Assembly (NCBI GenBank): GCA_947095585.1 | Contig: OX352762.1 | Location: 97,748,249-97,812,248 of the forward strand | Source: Nephrocerus scutellatus | Taxonomy: Eukaryota; Arthropoda; Insecta; Diptera; Pipunculidae | Reading direction: 5' to 3' | DNA: 64,000 nt | Shown here: one piece after another, positions 22,080 to 34,429 of the stretch | How positions within the stretch are numbered: the stretch's first letter is position 1 | Layout of the letters: the number at the start of each line of letters is the position of its first letter | Notes under the pieces: model-generated | Databases searched by the model: none | Told to the model about the DNA's origin: nothing | Seen by the model: only the letters and a program-made list of their open reading frames with translations | Program-made: the position numbers and the translations under genes

Positions 22080-23879
22080 TTCAGGATAAAATAACACGGG
22101 AAATCTTTTAATTTTTTAATTTACTCTCTCTCTCTCTCTCTCCCCTCATATAAAAAAAACATGTTCATGTTATATAATAAAATCGCACAAGTATTATGTT
22201 TGACTTTTTTTCCTACTTTGACGTTACCAATGTATTTTTCTTTTTTATAGATTCTTAATTATAAGCTATTGAAACTAATATTTTGGGAAATACTTATTTT
22301 TTTAATTAATTTAAACAAAAATAGCAAAATTATTACGCAATCAAACTTTGCAAAGATATTTATGTGTCGAAAAGGTGACAAACATCTAAGCTTCCTTCCA
22401 AATTTTTAACATAATAATTTAATACTAATATGTTTGTATGTATTATATGCAGAGAAAAAAACCAGTTAAACAAAAAAAAACATATCACCGAAACATAAAA
22501 CACGTTTTTAAAAAAATTTGTTTAATCTTGCGTTCCATTAAAACGCAATTCTACAAGCGATTGATTAATCATTTAGCTAATTCTATTATATTATTTCTGC
22601 GTCGTTCACAATTTATGTTTTTTCATCGGTTTAAATTTTAATTTGTTTGTCTTTTTAACGGAAGCAGTTTTTAAAAAACCTAATTGTTTTTAAAAGCTAT
22701 ATTGAATTAAATTATTCATTTCCTATTTCGCAAATTATTTTACAAATATTTATTTTATTGACTGTAATAATATAGAATTGGTGAAATAAAAGATTAACAT
22801 TAATCTTCTAAGCATCTTTTTCTTACGTTAATTACTGGATCATTATTATACTCTTTGAGTAAATTATTAAAGAAGTAAGGCATAAGCGTCTGCAAAACGC
22901 ATTTTCAAACCTCGGCGTTTACAGAAACCATTACGATTTTCTTATTTTGCATGTTCCAGTGGACGTTTATAATTGATATATTTGTAGTACTCTTCAAGAA
23001 CTTTAAATTCGAAAAGTTGTTTAATACTTAGCATACCGAGTTCCTTGATAGCTTTTATTTCTTTAATATTTTTTCCAGTGCTTAGTCATCATTAAGATTT
23101 TTAAATATCCTGTTTTGTGTTCGCTGTGCCTTTATCAAATAACTGTTTCCTGCCCTTCCCGACGCTAATGTGCCATATCGCAGCTTAGATTCCACTAAAG
23201 AGAGAGTAGTTCATTTCTATAAGTATTTCAAAATTTGCACAATAGCATAATTGTAACGCATAATGATTTCCTCAGTTTCTTACAAATTTATGTAAAGTGC
23301 AAAATTCCTCACTTTAAACTGCATTGCATTAATTCAATGTGCTATAAGTTCTATTAACGTATCTGCACCAATCTATGCTGCACAAGATATGATAAGCTAT
23401 TGCAACTCTCTTTTCAAAGAAAAAGTTTAAAATAAGATGTATGCGTGATCACAATTATTATCATGCAGAAATGATTTCAATCAAACTAAACAGCAAAATT
23501 AATTCATCTTTTTTTTGCTTTGATATTTTTTATTTATTATTTTACAAGGCTAGAGTATTTATTTATTTACTTTATTTATTTTTAGTATTTGGTTTATTAA
23601 TTTTTTATTTGGATTTTTGTGTATTTTTTATTTGCGAATCCGTAGTATGGCTTATTTGCTTGTTCGTAGAGATCTTATTTTAGTTTTTTTACACAGTAAA
23701 AGAAAGTAAAGTAATCATAAAAATTTTCGAACTTGGGATTTTTGTAGATTTACCCTATCTCCTGAGTCAGAAAAAGTGAAAAAAAAATTAATATTAATTT
23801 ACTGAAGATTCCGGTCCCGTCCGTTTTTTTTTCTACCGTCGTTTCAAATCTGGTTAGCATCGGATTAGCTCAATGTCCT
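22080..23879. other. AT-rich spacer with (CT)n microsatellite
   Basis: No gene supported. A (CT)n run lies at about 22125-22143. The hydrophobic 80-codon frame at 23441-23683 is made of T-rich low-complexity sequence and is very likely chance. Confidence 0.5.
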
Positions 23880-24095
23880 CTATATTCTATTTGAAATTTA
23901 AGGCCTTCTTGGATTGTTGTTGCTTGCAAATTTGCTCGCCACTGAGCATTTGGCTCTTTTTCCTGTCGGGTTTGCATATATAGTTTGCATTTCTCACATC
24001 GCCACTTTGCCCTGTTAAGTGATACCATTCCTCGATATGTAATCGTACATTCCATGATTTGCGTGTAGGTATAACAAAGACCATTGGAGCAGCCT
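23880..24095 (-). pseudogene. PHD/zinc-finger-like ORF1 fragment, inverted next to CR1-like copy D
   Basis: Minus-strand reading shows EEWYHL in one frame and LNRAKWRCEKCKLYM in the next, with upstream cysteines (CSNGLCYTYTQIMEC). A CxxC..WYH..CxxC layout is the PHD-like finger found in ORF1 of many insect non-LTR elements. One frameshift breaks it. It abuts the plus-strand RT of copy D head to head, as a 5' inversion would. The domain call is tentative because the fragment is short. Confidence 0.45.
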
Positions 24096-24099
24096 TTAA

Positions 24100-25624
24100 G
24101 CAGACAGTTTACTTTCGTACTTGTCAAGTGTCTAAAGTATTACATGATCTCAACATTCATAAGTCAGCTCGGCCTGATGGTATTCCCGTTATAGTTTTGA
24201 AGAGGCCTTCTTCAACGTTGGCATTGCCACTGCCTAGGCTTTTCCATTTCTCTTATTCTTCTGCAGTCGTCACAAGGAATTTGAAAACAGCCTTTATCCA
24301 GCCTGTTTCTAAAAAAAGGCGAACGGTCATCTCTTTCCTCGTACCGACCAATTTCGCTAACATCCATACTTTCTAAGGACATGGAAACGCTGATCAATCG
24401 TAAGTTTATGCAATACCTTGAACCAAGTGAAATCCATAGCGACCGGCGTTAGCGGTGGAACCAGTCTATTCACCAATTTGGTAAAAGCAAAGTTGTTGCA
24501 CTCAATATTTTCAAGGCATTTGACAGAGGCTGGCATCAAGCTCTTTTGTCTAAAATGAATGCCTATGAAATTGATAACACCCTTGGACTAGTAACTACCT
24601 TTCTGGACGGTTTCAAACCCAATGTTCCCCGCATAAACGCCGTTGTTCCTTTGTTTTGTCTCCGACATTCTTTCTGATTTTCATTCATGATCTCTTATCC
24701 GCCACTTCTAATCCAATCCATTCTTTCGCTGACGACAGCACTCTTAGGTTTTCATATGATTTCACGCCTTCTGCACGCCCGTCTTCGTCGCAAGTGGAAT
24801 TTGAACAGCAACGTATGTTAAGCACGTTAAATTCTGACCTCTACAGCATAACAAGTAAGGGAATACATAATAAAGTTGAATTTAACGTTTCCAAAACTCA
24901 GTGCTGTCTTCTGTCATCCAAGCGTTATTTAAACCCCCAACCTTTATCCATGAATGGATCTTGCATCGAAGAAACTGAAAAACTCTCGGTAAATCTCGGT
25001 ATGTGAGTCAACAAAAAGCTTCGTTGGAACGACCACATATTTACCATCTCATGCTGCAAAATATTTAGGTTTCCTAAAACGCTGCAAGATGTACTTCACT
25101 CCTTCAGATTGGCTTCTATTTACAAGGCATTTATATTCGCCCTAAACTTGAATACAACTGTATTGTCTGGATAATTGCCCCAAAGACCACATTGTATCTT
25201 CTAGACAGAATTCAGAACCGCGCGATAAAACTTATTGTTGACGTTAATATCGCTAACACAATCGAGTCGCTTGAACATCGTAGGAATGTTTCCTGCTTGT
25301 CACTGTTTTATCGCTTTTTCCACAAGCGGTGTTCAGATGCATCCCGCCCATTGTTGAACCCATCCGTAATACCCGTGCCTCAACTCGAGCACACGATTAG
25401 GCCTATCTTCGGATGTAGTAACCAATTCAGAGATTCCTTCTTTAGCCGCACTATAGTTATGTGGAATGGATTGCCTGATTCGGTGTTTCCGCATTTGTAT
25501 GATCTGCAGTCATTTAAAACACGCGTGCATAGACATCTCATATTTTCCTCTCCCTAATTTCCTAATGCCCACGCTGTGCTTGACATAATAGGGGTGCCTT
25601 TAACGTTTACACATTATAAAAAAA
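24100..25624 (+). pseudogene. CR1-like non-LTR retrotransposon, copy D (RT through 3' end)
   Basis: Plus-strand RT beginning with QTVYFRTCQVSKVLHDLNIH and RPDGIPVIVLKR, then finger motifs, an eroded motif A (LNIFKAFDRGWHQAL), PTFFLIFIHDL and SFADDSTLRFSY at 24656-24760 (ADD intact), the thumb, and an uninterrupted 121-codon C-terminal segment at 25192-25557 ending RVHRHLIFSSP. The 3' UTR ends in ttataaaaaaa at 25624. The 5' end is truncated within the RT N-terminal region. Several stops separate the blocks, so it is inactive. It has the best preserved C-terminus of the family. Confidence 0.9.
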
Positions 25625-27489
25625 CAAAGGAAATGCCAAGTCAAAAACTTTAAAACCTAGGTCGTTTCTCCCTTTGCTGAAGTACCAAGGCTATGCACAG
25701 GAAAGATAGCGTAGATGCTAACTGATTGACCTCAAGAAAACCGATGCAGAGATTTTTTACAGATGCATAGTGGGGATGAAGCGAACTATTGTTGATTTTT
25801 CCAAACAGATTAAGTCCTTTCTGATGAAAAGCCAATTTTTCATATAATTATGCAAATACATATGTGCTTATGTCGGTCAATGTCGGACCGTGGAAAACCG
25901 TTTATCATAGCTTTTCCTAAAATTCAGCAGAGGTATTTGTTTGGTATTTAAAGAAAACATAAACTGTCACTTTTCACATTTAGCAAGGGGCTGTGCATGG
26001 GTGCATATTATATTCAATCATCCAAATTTGTTGTTTAGTAAGAATAGTAACTAAAACTTATGTTGATGTTTTCTGGAATCTATTAAAATGCTATGCATTT
26101 TAATGGCACATACCGCTTGCTCACTAGGCGTGCATACAGTCATATTGACAACTGCGGTATGCGGACTATTGTCTACACTTGATATATAATTTCCTCTTTT
26201 CCTATTGGTATGTTTTATATAAAACTATGTAAACAACTAAGCGCTAAGTACGTGTTTAATATAGACTCTCGCAGTTTCACTAATCCCTTTAATATGAACG
26301 TTAAGTACCAGTTAACTTTCTTGTTTGTATGCAGTTTTGAAATGGACGTTTTGTTTTTTTTAAATAGCTTAAACATTCGGTTATTAAAATTAAGTTGAAT
26401 TATGAAAAACATGCTATAATAATAAAAACATTCATTAATAACCAATTTTTTAGTTATTTGCTTAACTCAGCAATTGAACTTTTTTAATTACAATACAACT
26501 CATACAGAGATATACAATTTCAATTTCATGAAAGTCATGAATTGGACTACGGCAAGGCTTACTACCAAAATAACCACCTGCTATTATAAAACTAGTTGTT
26601 AAAAAAAACTATTTAATAAAAACTAAACTGAAACATATAGGCAGCTGCAAAGTTTATTGCACAAAAACTGTACCGGATCACAAACGATCGTAGAGTTAAG
26701 GAAAACTAAACAAATACAGAGGGAATTAGAGTGAGATCAAATTTTTTCCAACGAGACTTTAATTTAATCATTTTCAACATATAACAATTTAATTGATCAA
26801 CAAAGTTGATATCAAATGAATGTACGTTGTTCTATTGTCAAATTCTAGCACTGTTTGAGTTTAAGTAAATTGTTGCGATTATTATTATTAATAATATAAA
26901 ATTATAGATTGCATTCTTATATTTTACCATAGTAACCCGAACGCGATCGATGAAGCATACAAAAAGCCATTAATTTGTTTAGTGAACTTGGTGTACACTT
27001 GACTTAGTATATAATGCCGCTGGCTAATCGGCACATGGCCATTAATCTTTTGTGGTCTGAAAGGAAATTAAAATTAAACTAAACTTTTGTTATTGTTATT
27101 GTGAGCCGCTATGCACCCACTCACTTCAATGATTTTGTACAATTGTGGTTTTTCACAAGAAGACTGTATGCAAATCCATGTTTTTTCTATTCCCACGATA
27201 TGATTGAGTGTTTTTGTACGTGTCTGCTATACTTTTTTATATTACAAAAGGTGTTCAGTTCTAGTTTAAATCTTGGTGAATCTTTCTCTTACTTTAACGC
27301 ATAAAGAGAATGATTAAGATTACTTATAGAAACAGTAATTTGAGTTTATTTAACCATCATCCTTTTGGTAGTCTTTCAAGCTATTAAATCAAGCTCTGAA
27401 TGTACTAAATATATAATATAATTCCGTACTACATACGCAAGATGATTAATAAATGAAAGGGAAGAAATGAAATGAGTCTTTCAAACTTA
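25625..27489. other. AT-rich spacer, no gene recognised
   Basis: Frames at 26210-26445 occur on both strands over the same AT-rich stretch and look like chance. No repeat boundary identified. Confidence 0.5.
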
Positions 27490-29200
27490 CTATTAACTTA
27501 GCGTGTTGCTGATATGACTGAAAAGAGATACCTGCCGAGTGATTGCTTATGTAGATGAGTTTGCTATAACCGTCTGAGGGAAGCACCTCAATACCTTAAA
27601 GGAACTCTTACAGAATGCTCTTAACAAGCTTTTTTAGATAAGCCGATAGTTGTGGTATGGGTGTAAAGCCCCATAAAACACAACTTGTCCTATTCACAAG
27701 GAAATATAAAATTCCACATGTTGACCCACCCTATAAAGGGCATAAGCTTATTCTTCTCTGATGAAGTCAAATATCTGGGTCTTATTCTGGAAAAAAGCTA
27801 AGCTGGAAACATAGAAAGAGTTCGCAAAGCTTCAGTGGCATTCTTCTCCTGTGAAGAAGCCATTGGTAACCAATGGGGTATTCAAAACCATATCACTCAT
27901 TGGCTATATATATAAATCGGCAATAAGACCTTCACTTTTGTATAGTGTAGACGTCTGCTAGGTTACCTTAGACAAAGCAGTAAATCGCGATAATCTAAGC
28001 AAAGTCCAACGATCGGCTGTCTATGTATCAGCAGATCACTTCACATCATCCCGCTGCTCTGGACATTCAGTTCAATCTAACACCACTCGACATTTTCAGC
28101 AGATAGGTAGCTGCTATCGCGACCTATGTACAACCTCCCAGTGGACCAAAAATGAAATGAGAAACTCTTATGTTCTGATTTTATTCAGGATTCCACCAGA
28201 AAACAGACAACATCATTCCGCAACTACAGTTCAGCAATAACTTCCCAGTCACCATCCCCTTGAGATCATTCTGGGGGGAAATTGCTCTATTGGAATATGA
28301 ATCGATCTACGTTTACACTGACGGTTCAAAATCTGATATTGGGGTAGACGGAGGTGTTTCCTCCAAAAGGCTAAATATTAATCTTCCCAAACACTGCGGT
28401 GTTTTACAAGCTGAAATAATGTCGGTAAAGGAATTCCTATCTTGACTGAAGAGAAATGTTATATCCGCTAATGATATCCGAATATTCTCGGATAGCCAAA
28501 CTGTTCTGAAATCCATAGAATCAGTCTTTAAGAACTCTATTGTAGCCCTAGACTCCCGATGATTCTCAACGAGATGGCGGAGCAGTTCAAGATTCACTTG
28601 TGCTTGGTGACGGGGCATAGAGACATTCTGGGGAATTGTAGGGCTGATGAACTCACCAAAAATGGAACTACACTGCGCGTTTTACCTGAAAATGGTTCCT
28701 TAAGCATGCCAATCACTACATGCAAACTGCTGCATGCTATTAAGAAAACTAACATTCGGAAGTCAAACGGAACAACTTGCGTAGCGTAGGACAAAACAGA
28801 TTTGGCCTAAGCTGGATCCGAAACGCTCCAAGAACAAATAGGTGTCATTACTGGACACTGCCTTATAGGCAAGCCTGCCGCAACACTTGGTGTATTTTCC
28901 AATGACTTCTGCAGGAGCTGTATTAACGAGTAGGAGGAAGAGACTTATTTTTTATCTTCTATACACATGCGCAGCTCTTTTTCTAAAACGTAAGCTCCTT
29001 GAAGGAGCTTTCTTTTATAATGACCTAAATGATTTGTCAAGTACCCTTCATTAAAAGTCTTCTACGCTTCATTCGAAGCTCCAACTGCATCACCGAGTAG
29101 GGTAAAAAATCTACTCGATCCATGTGGTATCACAATGGATCACCATTGGTCTAACTGGATCGGTATCCTACCGACAGCCACCCCAACCTAACTTAAACTA
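27490..29200 (+). pseudogene. RNase-H-bearing non-LTR retrotransposon (I/LOA-like), 3' half
   Basis: RT palm remnants appear in changing frames: RVIAYVDEFAITV (27530-27580; the usual YADD box reads YVDE), LVLFTRKYKIP, and SDEVKYLGLILEK near 27760. An RNase H domain follows: YTDGSK (28314), LQAEI (28408), FSDSQTVLKSI (28487) and TGHRDILGNCRADELTKNGT (28612-28670), so all four catalytic blocks are recognisable. The 3' end lies near 29200 after cccaacctaacttaaac. Several stops and frameshifts make it non-functional. The RT-to-RNase H order fits I or LOA-type elements. Confidence 0.88.
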
Positions 29201-29990
29201 ACTTCGCGTGCCGTGTGTTGCGCCTGGTGTATCAAATTTTAATCAACTTTCTAGAGGACGATTTTATTCAAGCTTTCCGATCAGAGAATTTAAATGAAAA
29301 TTTTGAATTTTTCTGTTTTGTTTTTATCTTTTGCCTTATATTCCATAGTTAACGAACTAAATTATAAACACTAACATTAAGTTACTGAGCTTAAAGAGAA
29401 AGACACTTGCAAATATATGCGACAGAAGGCTACGTCTTTTGTTGTTATTATATTTTTGTTTGGATCTAAAAAAAATCCACCCGGAACGATATTTATCGTT
29501 GTTATTAAATTATAAAATAAAAATAAAATCACTAAGTAATTTTCTTGTTTTCAAATTTATCCGAATTACTGGACGAGATCTTTTATCAGTTTGTTCTTCA
29601 TGCAGTCTTGTAGAAATGCAAACGTACTGCATAAAATCAATAAGAGAAACGAAAAAAAATTATTTTCTGGTAAACATTGCAACAATTGTTATTTACTTGT
29701 CTACTAGGATGTTTTTCTTGGGATTTACCACCCACTGACATGGACAACTATTTTATCAGGAACGTCGAGATCGGCCCCTGTTATCACAGCTTAAAATGCT
29801 GATGATAATAAAGATACAAATTTCTGTCTTTAAACTTTACCACATATACATGCGTTCGATTTTTATCAGCGATGATATTGATTGAAAAAAATAGACAACA
29901 AACACTTCTTACAGTAAGACATACCACACTTTTTTAGACCAAAAACATTGGCCAACCAAAAAAAAAATATACAACTTAACTTAATCTCAC
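29201..29990. other. Spacer and presumed first intron of the host gene (start)
   Basis: A repeat-like tail (gtatcaaattttaatcaact near 29230) resembles the ends of the dispersed repeats at 34490 and 38090. The stretch immediately below 29990 would be intron of the minus-strand gene whose exon ends at 29991. No second exon is recognised. Confidence 0.4.
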
Positions 29991-30490
29991 CTTGTTCGCA
30001 AGTTTCCATTCCTTGTTGTGTTAAGCATTTTCACTCCGAGCTTGTTGCCCGTTCCATTATTCAATTGGCTAGCACTCGTCCGTGGCAGACGTGGCGATGG
30101 ATTACCAGTGCCGGGCCTTACCGCCCCGGTGCCGCATTGCACACCAAAATTTGTAAGTCCATATAGAATGCAGAATATCAGTAGGTAAATTGTGATCGGC
30201 GACGACGACGAAATCAACCTGTTCTTCGGTGGTGGCGACACCGCTGATTGCTGCTGCTTGTTGTTTTTGTCACTGCTGCCGCCGTAGTAGTTCTGCCGTA
30301 GTGGTGTCGAGAATTTACGTTGGGGGTTTCTGCTGAAAGTATTTGTGCTGCAGAAACTACGACTGCAAGTAGTGTTGGTGCCAATACATTTTACCACTCC
30401 CACTGCATCTAAAACTTCGTTGCGGCTGATTTTATGTTGTTGCTGTTGTTGATGTAGCTGACCGTTGTTGCTGGCCTTTAAGGCCGACAT
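29991..30490 (-). CDS. Host gene, first coding exon (membrane-anchored or secreted protein, unidentified)
   Basis: An open frame starts at ATG 30490 (context accataATG) and runs 166 codons to a consensus splice donor, ACAAG|gtgaga, at 29991/29990, leaving phase 2; the frame would stop one codon into the intron. The protein has a short Gln run (residues 14-18), a Ser/Asn/Gln-rich region to about residue 95, then a hydrophobic segment ITIYLLIFCILYGLTNFGV (about 99-117), followed by a Gly/Pro/Asn-rich stretch with possible N-glycosylation sites. That suggests a type II signal anchor or internal signal sequence. The base composition is clearly richer in GC than its flanks and no transposon motif is present. 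I cannot name the gene; downstream exons are not in view. Confidence 0.7.
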
Positions 30491-31489
30491 TATGGTGACT
30501 TGCCGTGTTGTTGTACGGTAAAAGCAGACCGAGCGGTCACAGGGAAAAAAAAGTTTAGAGTGTCGTAGTTAGCTACCCGAGTTAGCAATTTATTTGATAT
30601 ATTTCTTTTTCCACAGTAGATTTATAATCGAATTTATAAAAACAAAAAATTACATTTAGATCTTTTTTTGTTAGAAGTTTTGTGTACACTTCACTGCACT
30701 GAATGTAGCTCTTTTGAGTATAAATGCACTTTTTAAGCTATCGATAAGAACAATTTTGGAATTATTCCTTTTTTGATTATTTTTCTTTTCTGTTACTACT
30801 GCAATCAGGCATGATTTGGAATACGGCGATGGATGGAAAAAATTGGTTGCAAATTTAAGATAAAATTAAATTAAGTGATTTATGGCAAATCTGGTTTGTT
30901 GCCTATTGTTGTTGATTTTACTTGTTTTTGTGTTTACATTGCTTTTATATAACGAAGCTATATTCTAATTAATACTAAAGATATATATATAAAGATAAAG
31001 ATAAAGATATATATATAAGTATACACACTTAGTTTCCTTAGAAACAATGTAAAAAAAATTTATTCTTGCCCGATTGATATCAATTATCAATTAAAAAAAA
31101 CTATTTCTGAACAAAACATATATATTAGCTTTACATAATATCCACAGATATAAAAACTAATTTTTTATTCAATTAGGTTCACTAGGGCGTATGAGTAATA
31201 TTAAGATTTTTTTAATCATTTTTAAGCTCAAATACTTTTTGCTAGCTCTCTATGAATTAAAAAACATCTTAATAACAAAAGTGTATTTAAATTTAATAAA
31301 ATTACTTTTTTTTGTTTTATGTTAAAACAGCAAAATCAACAACGCAGCATCTGAACTTTCACATAAATCGCAAAGAAAAACAGAGTCGTTGTGAACACGT
31401 TACTTCTTCATAGAAAGTAAAAGTTATTTGCAAAATTAAACAAACGCCAATTGCGAAAAAAAACACAAATCAAAAAAAAATTCTTTGCT
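30491..31489. other. AT-rich region upstream of the host exon
   Basis: Probably 5' UTR, promoter or upstream intron of the minus-strand gene. Contains A/T-rich simple sequence with repeated gataaa near 30980-31020. No core promoter element can be assigned with confidence. Confidence 0.4.
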
Positions 31490-32008
31490 TTATGGCAACT
31501 GGTGGTTCTGTAGGTTATTGTCCTTTTTAAATAACGAATATTCAACCAACAAAAACGTGCTCCCGTCCAATCGGTGAACTGCCATTCGAATAACTATCAA
31601 TATTGCATATAATAAAAAACTGCAAACAGAAAAGGAGACCGAAGACGCCGAGTGTCTAAACAAATTCACGATAGTCGTCCTATGCAACCGTTTCTCTAAG
31701 CGGTCAATACTTTTCTGTTTGCCTATGCGTCTCGTATCTGCGGTATGGTATCTGATCTCTGACTGACAACGCATGCAGAAAAACATAAATCGCAGCAGCA
31801 TTGAGAAATAGCGCCACTCTAGGTGAACAAAGCAACATCTTAAATTCACCACGATCGGCGCACATTCGAGCATGAGGCAAAGGCATATCACCAGCTCGTT
31901 CGGCAGCATAACCAAAGCTATAAAGCTAAAGTACGAGTAGTATACACAGCTATGCTGCACGTTCTTTTTATCATAAGCGAAGAATTTTCTCTTAAGAAAG
32001 ATCCACAC
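31490..32008 (-). other. Open frame of 172 codons, unassigned
   Basis: A long minus-strand frame in a patch less AT-rich than its surroundings. The translation has hydrophobic, cysteine-containing stretches (residues about 22-60 and 125-145) and a charged centre (RRIGKQKSIDRLEKRL). I recognise no family. It lies about 1 kb upstream of the host exon on the same strand, so it might be an upstream exon or chance. A second frame overlaps at 31704-31886. Confidence 0.25.
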
Positions 32009-32555
32009 TTACTAATGACCGGAAAACCGGTCCAGATACTTCTCTTACATGTTGATGGTTTAAAATAATATCAGGCGAATTTCGATGGCTTGCGGCGAAT
32101 TAAACTGGAATTGTGAATGAATGAGTTTGTAACAGTTTTTTTACACATTTCGATAACGTGCAGTCCAGCTACGACGTGCGTAGTTTTATGTTATATACTT
32201 TTGGTACGGAGAGTGTCCCAAAAGCTTACAAAGCAGTGTATATATTATCTATCGTTACTAATATGTTAGTTAGTAATGTTAGTTTGTGTGTAGGAGGTGA
32301 TCTTCGGAGCTATTGGACCGATTTCAAAAATTCACCAACATTTAGTATGGACTTTCAGCGTGAACATATGCTATATATTATCCCATTTAAATAAAAGAGT
32401 ATTTCGTGACGACAAATTCTGTAACAAAACAACTAAAGCCTATGAAAAAACGGTCGCCCATCATACTGACTGTCTACTGTGTGCTGCACTGCTCGATGCG
32501 CTGCTTTCTGTGCTATATTTTGTACGAAAATCACGCCTATTGTAATGACTGCATG
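32009..32555. other. Eroded repeat-like sequence
   Basis: Contains ggagctattggaccgatttc near 32306 and atgactgcatgc near 32545, phrases common in dispersed repeats of this window (compare 34764 and 54618). Boundaries cannot be set. Confidence 0.35.
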
Positions 32556-34300
32556 CTATATATATATATATATATATATACGCTGGTGCGTATGTATGTC
32601 TAACTATCACGGTTGAACCACTGAAGCTTTCCAACTTATACTCACATCATATGTTCGTGTGGTGATCCGGATTGTTTTTGTTTGTGTTAGACCCCCCTAT
32701 GTGGCGCTGTTGACGCTTTTTTCGTAAATTCTTATTTATGAACCGATTTGCCTCAAATTCACACCTTATAATATTTAAATAAAAAGAAAATCGTTGGCAA
32801 AATTTGGATCCGATAGGTGGCGCTGGGGTGGAGAATGTAGTGTCCCCTGTATACTTTTTTTATAATGTACACACCCTCAAGGGATTTAAATCCTTATAAT
32901 GCTTAGCGCAGCGTGGGCGTTCGATACGTGTGTCTAAAATGACTGCAGATCAAACAAATGCGGAAACACAGAGTCGGGCAATTCATTCCACATATAGTTA
33001 TTGTGCGGCTAAAGAAGGAATCTCTGCATTGGATGGTCAGCCGAAGATAGGTCTAATCGTAGACCCGTAAGCTCGAGTTGAGGCACGGGTATTTCGGTTG
33101 GTTTGGAGGATGGGCGGGATGCATCTGGATATTTCTTTTGAGCACCGCTTATGGAAAAAGCGATAAAACAGTGACAGTGACAGTTTTCGCGATATTTACG
33201 CCACCAATAAGTTTTATCGCGCGGTTTAGAATTCTGTCAAGTAGATGCAATGTGGTCTTGGGAGCACCTTTCCAGACAATACAGTTGTATTCAAGTTTAG
33301 AGCGAAATAGTAGCCAAGTACGAGGGAGTGAAGTGCGTCTTGCACCGTTTCGCATCATTCTTAGCAATGGCGAATATGTGGTCGTTCCAACGAAGCTGTT
33401 GACGCACATACCGAGTATTGCGATCCATTCATGGATAAAGGTTGGCGGTTTAATTTACGCTTAGAACGACAGAAGACAGCATTAGGTTTTTAAAACGTTA
33501 AATTCAACTCTGTTGTGTAGTCCCCACCTTGTTATGCTCTTAAGGTCAGAGCTTAACGTGCTTAACATACGTTGTGATTCAAGTTCCACTTGGGATGTAG
33601 ATGGGCGTGGAGAGAGCGCAAACTCATATATGAAGCTAAGAGTGCTGTCGTCAGCAAAAGAATGAATCAGATTAGAAGTAGCGGATAGGAGATCTTTAAT
33701 GAAAATGAGAAAGATTGTCGAAGACAAAACAGAGCCTTGGGGAACACCGGCGTTTATGCGGTTGACATTGGATTTGAAACCGTCCAATATGACCCGGATT
33801 GAACGGTCAGAAAGGTAGTTACTAGTCCAAACAAGCAGGGTCTTATTAATTCCATAGGCATTAATTTTCGACAAAAGAGCTTGATGCCAGACTCTGTCAA
33901 ATGCCTTGGAAATATTGAGTGCAACAACTTTGCTTTTACCAAATTTGTGAATAGACTGGATCCACTTTTTATTGAGATAAGCCATCAGGTCACCTGTAGA
34001 ACGTTGCCTACGAAAACCGTACTGCTGGTCGCTAAGGATTTTACGTGATTCAAGTTATTGCATAAGCTTACGATTGATCAGCGCTTCCATAACCTTCGAT
34101 TCTATAGTTTTATGGGTTGGTGAGGTGGTCAGTTGGTGGGTTGGTTAGTTGGCGGGAGGTCATAGGGCGGGAGGTCTGTGGGTGAGTGTGGTTTGTAGGT
34201 CTGGCACCTCAGCTGTCGCGAGGTCATAGGGCAACAGGTCAGTGGTCAGTTAAGGCATCCGGGAAACGCCGGGTACTTCCACTAGTGTATATATATTACT
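32556..34300 (-). mobile_element. 'TAGCTGACCC' dispersed element, split by a CR1-like insertion
   Basis: Left part 32556-32853 and right part 34097-34300 align, in reverse complement, with the unbroken copy at 58539-59117: tggcgctggggtggag with cctgtata on the left, and cgattctatagtttt, ttggtgag and ccgggaaacgccg on the right. CR1-like copy E occupies 32854-34096. The right part carries extra G/T-rich sequence (about 34115-34250). It is therefore an older element interrupted by a retrotransposon. Confidence 0.75.
32854..34096 (-). pseudogene. CR1-like non-LTR retrotransposon, copy E
   Basis: The 3' terminus (ttttttataatgtacacacc, from 32854) matches copy A. The coding strand shows ALNISKAFDRVWHQALLSKI (motif A intact), NYLSDRSIRVILDGF, GVPQGSVLSSTIFLIF and SFADDSTLSFIY (ADD intact) in a 167-codon run at 33482-33985, then thumb and C-terminal remnants to about 33000. 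It is 5'-truncated at 34096. Frameshifts and a deletion in the thumb inactivate it. The RT core is the least damaged of the family here. Confidence 0.88.
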
Positions 34301-34429
34301 ACTACTCTTAGAAGATATGTTTTTCAAGATAATTTATAAACGAACTCTAAGACTTCTGTGTAATATACGAGCATCAATAACTTACTTTTGGAGCTTGCAT
34401 CTCAGTTTTAAGATACCTTTTCACCTATT

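Noticed and set aside
23441..23683. Hydrophobic 80-codon plus-strand protein
   Set aside because: It is made of tttatt-rich low-complexity DNA, which encodes Phe/Leu/Tyr runs by chance.
33078..33464. 128-codon plus-strand frame as a gene
   Set aside because: It is the antisense shadow of the CR1-like C-terminal coding region of copy E.
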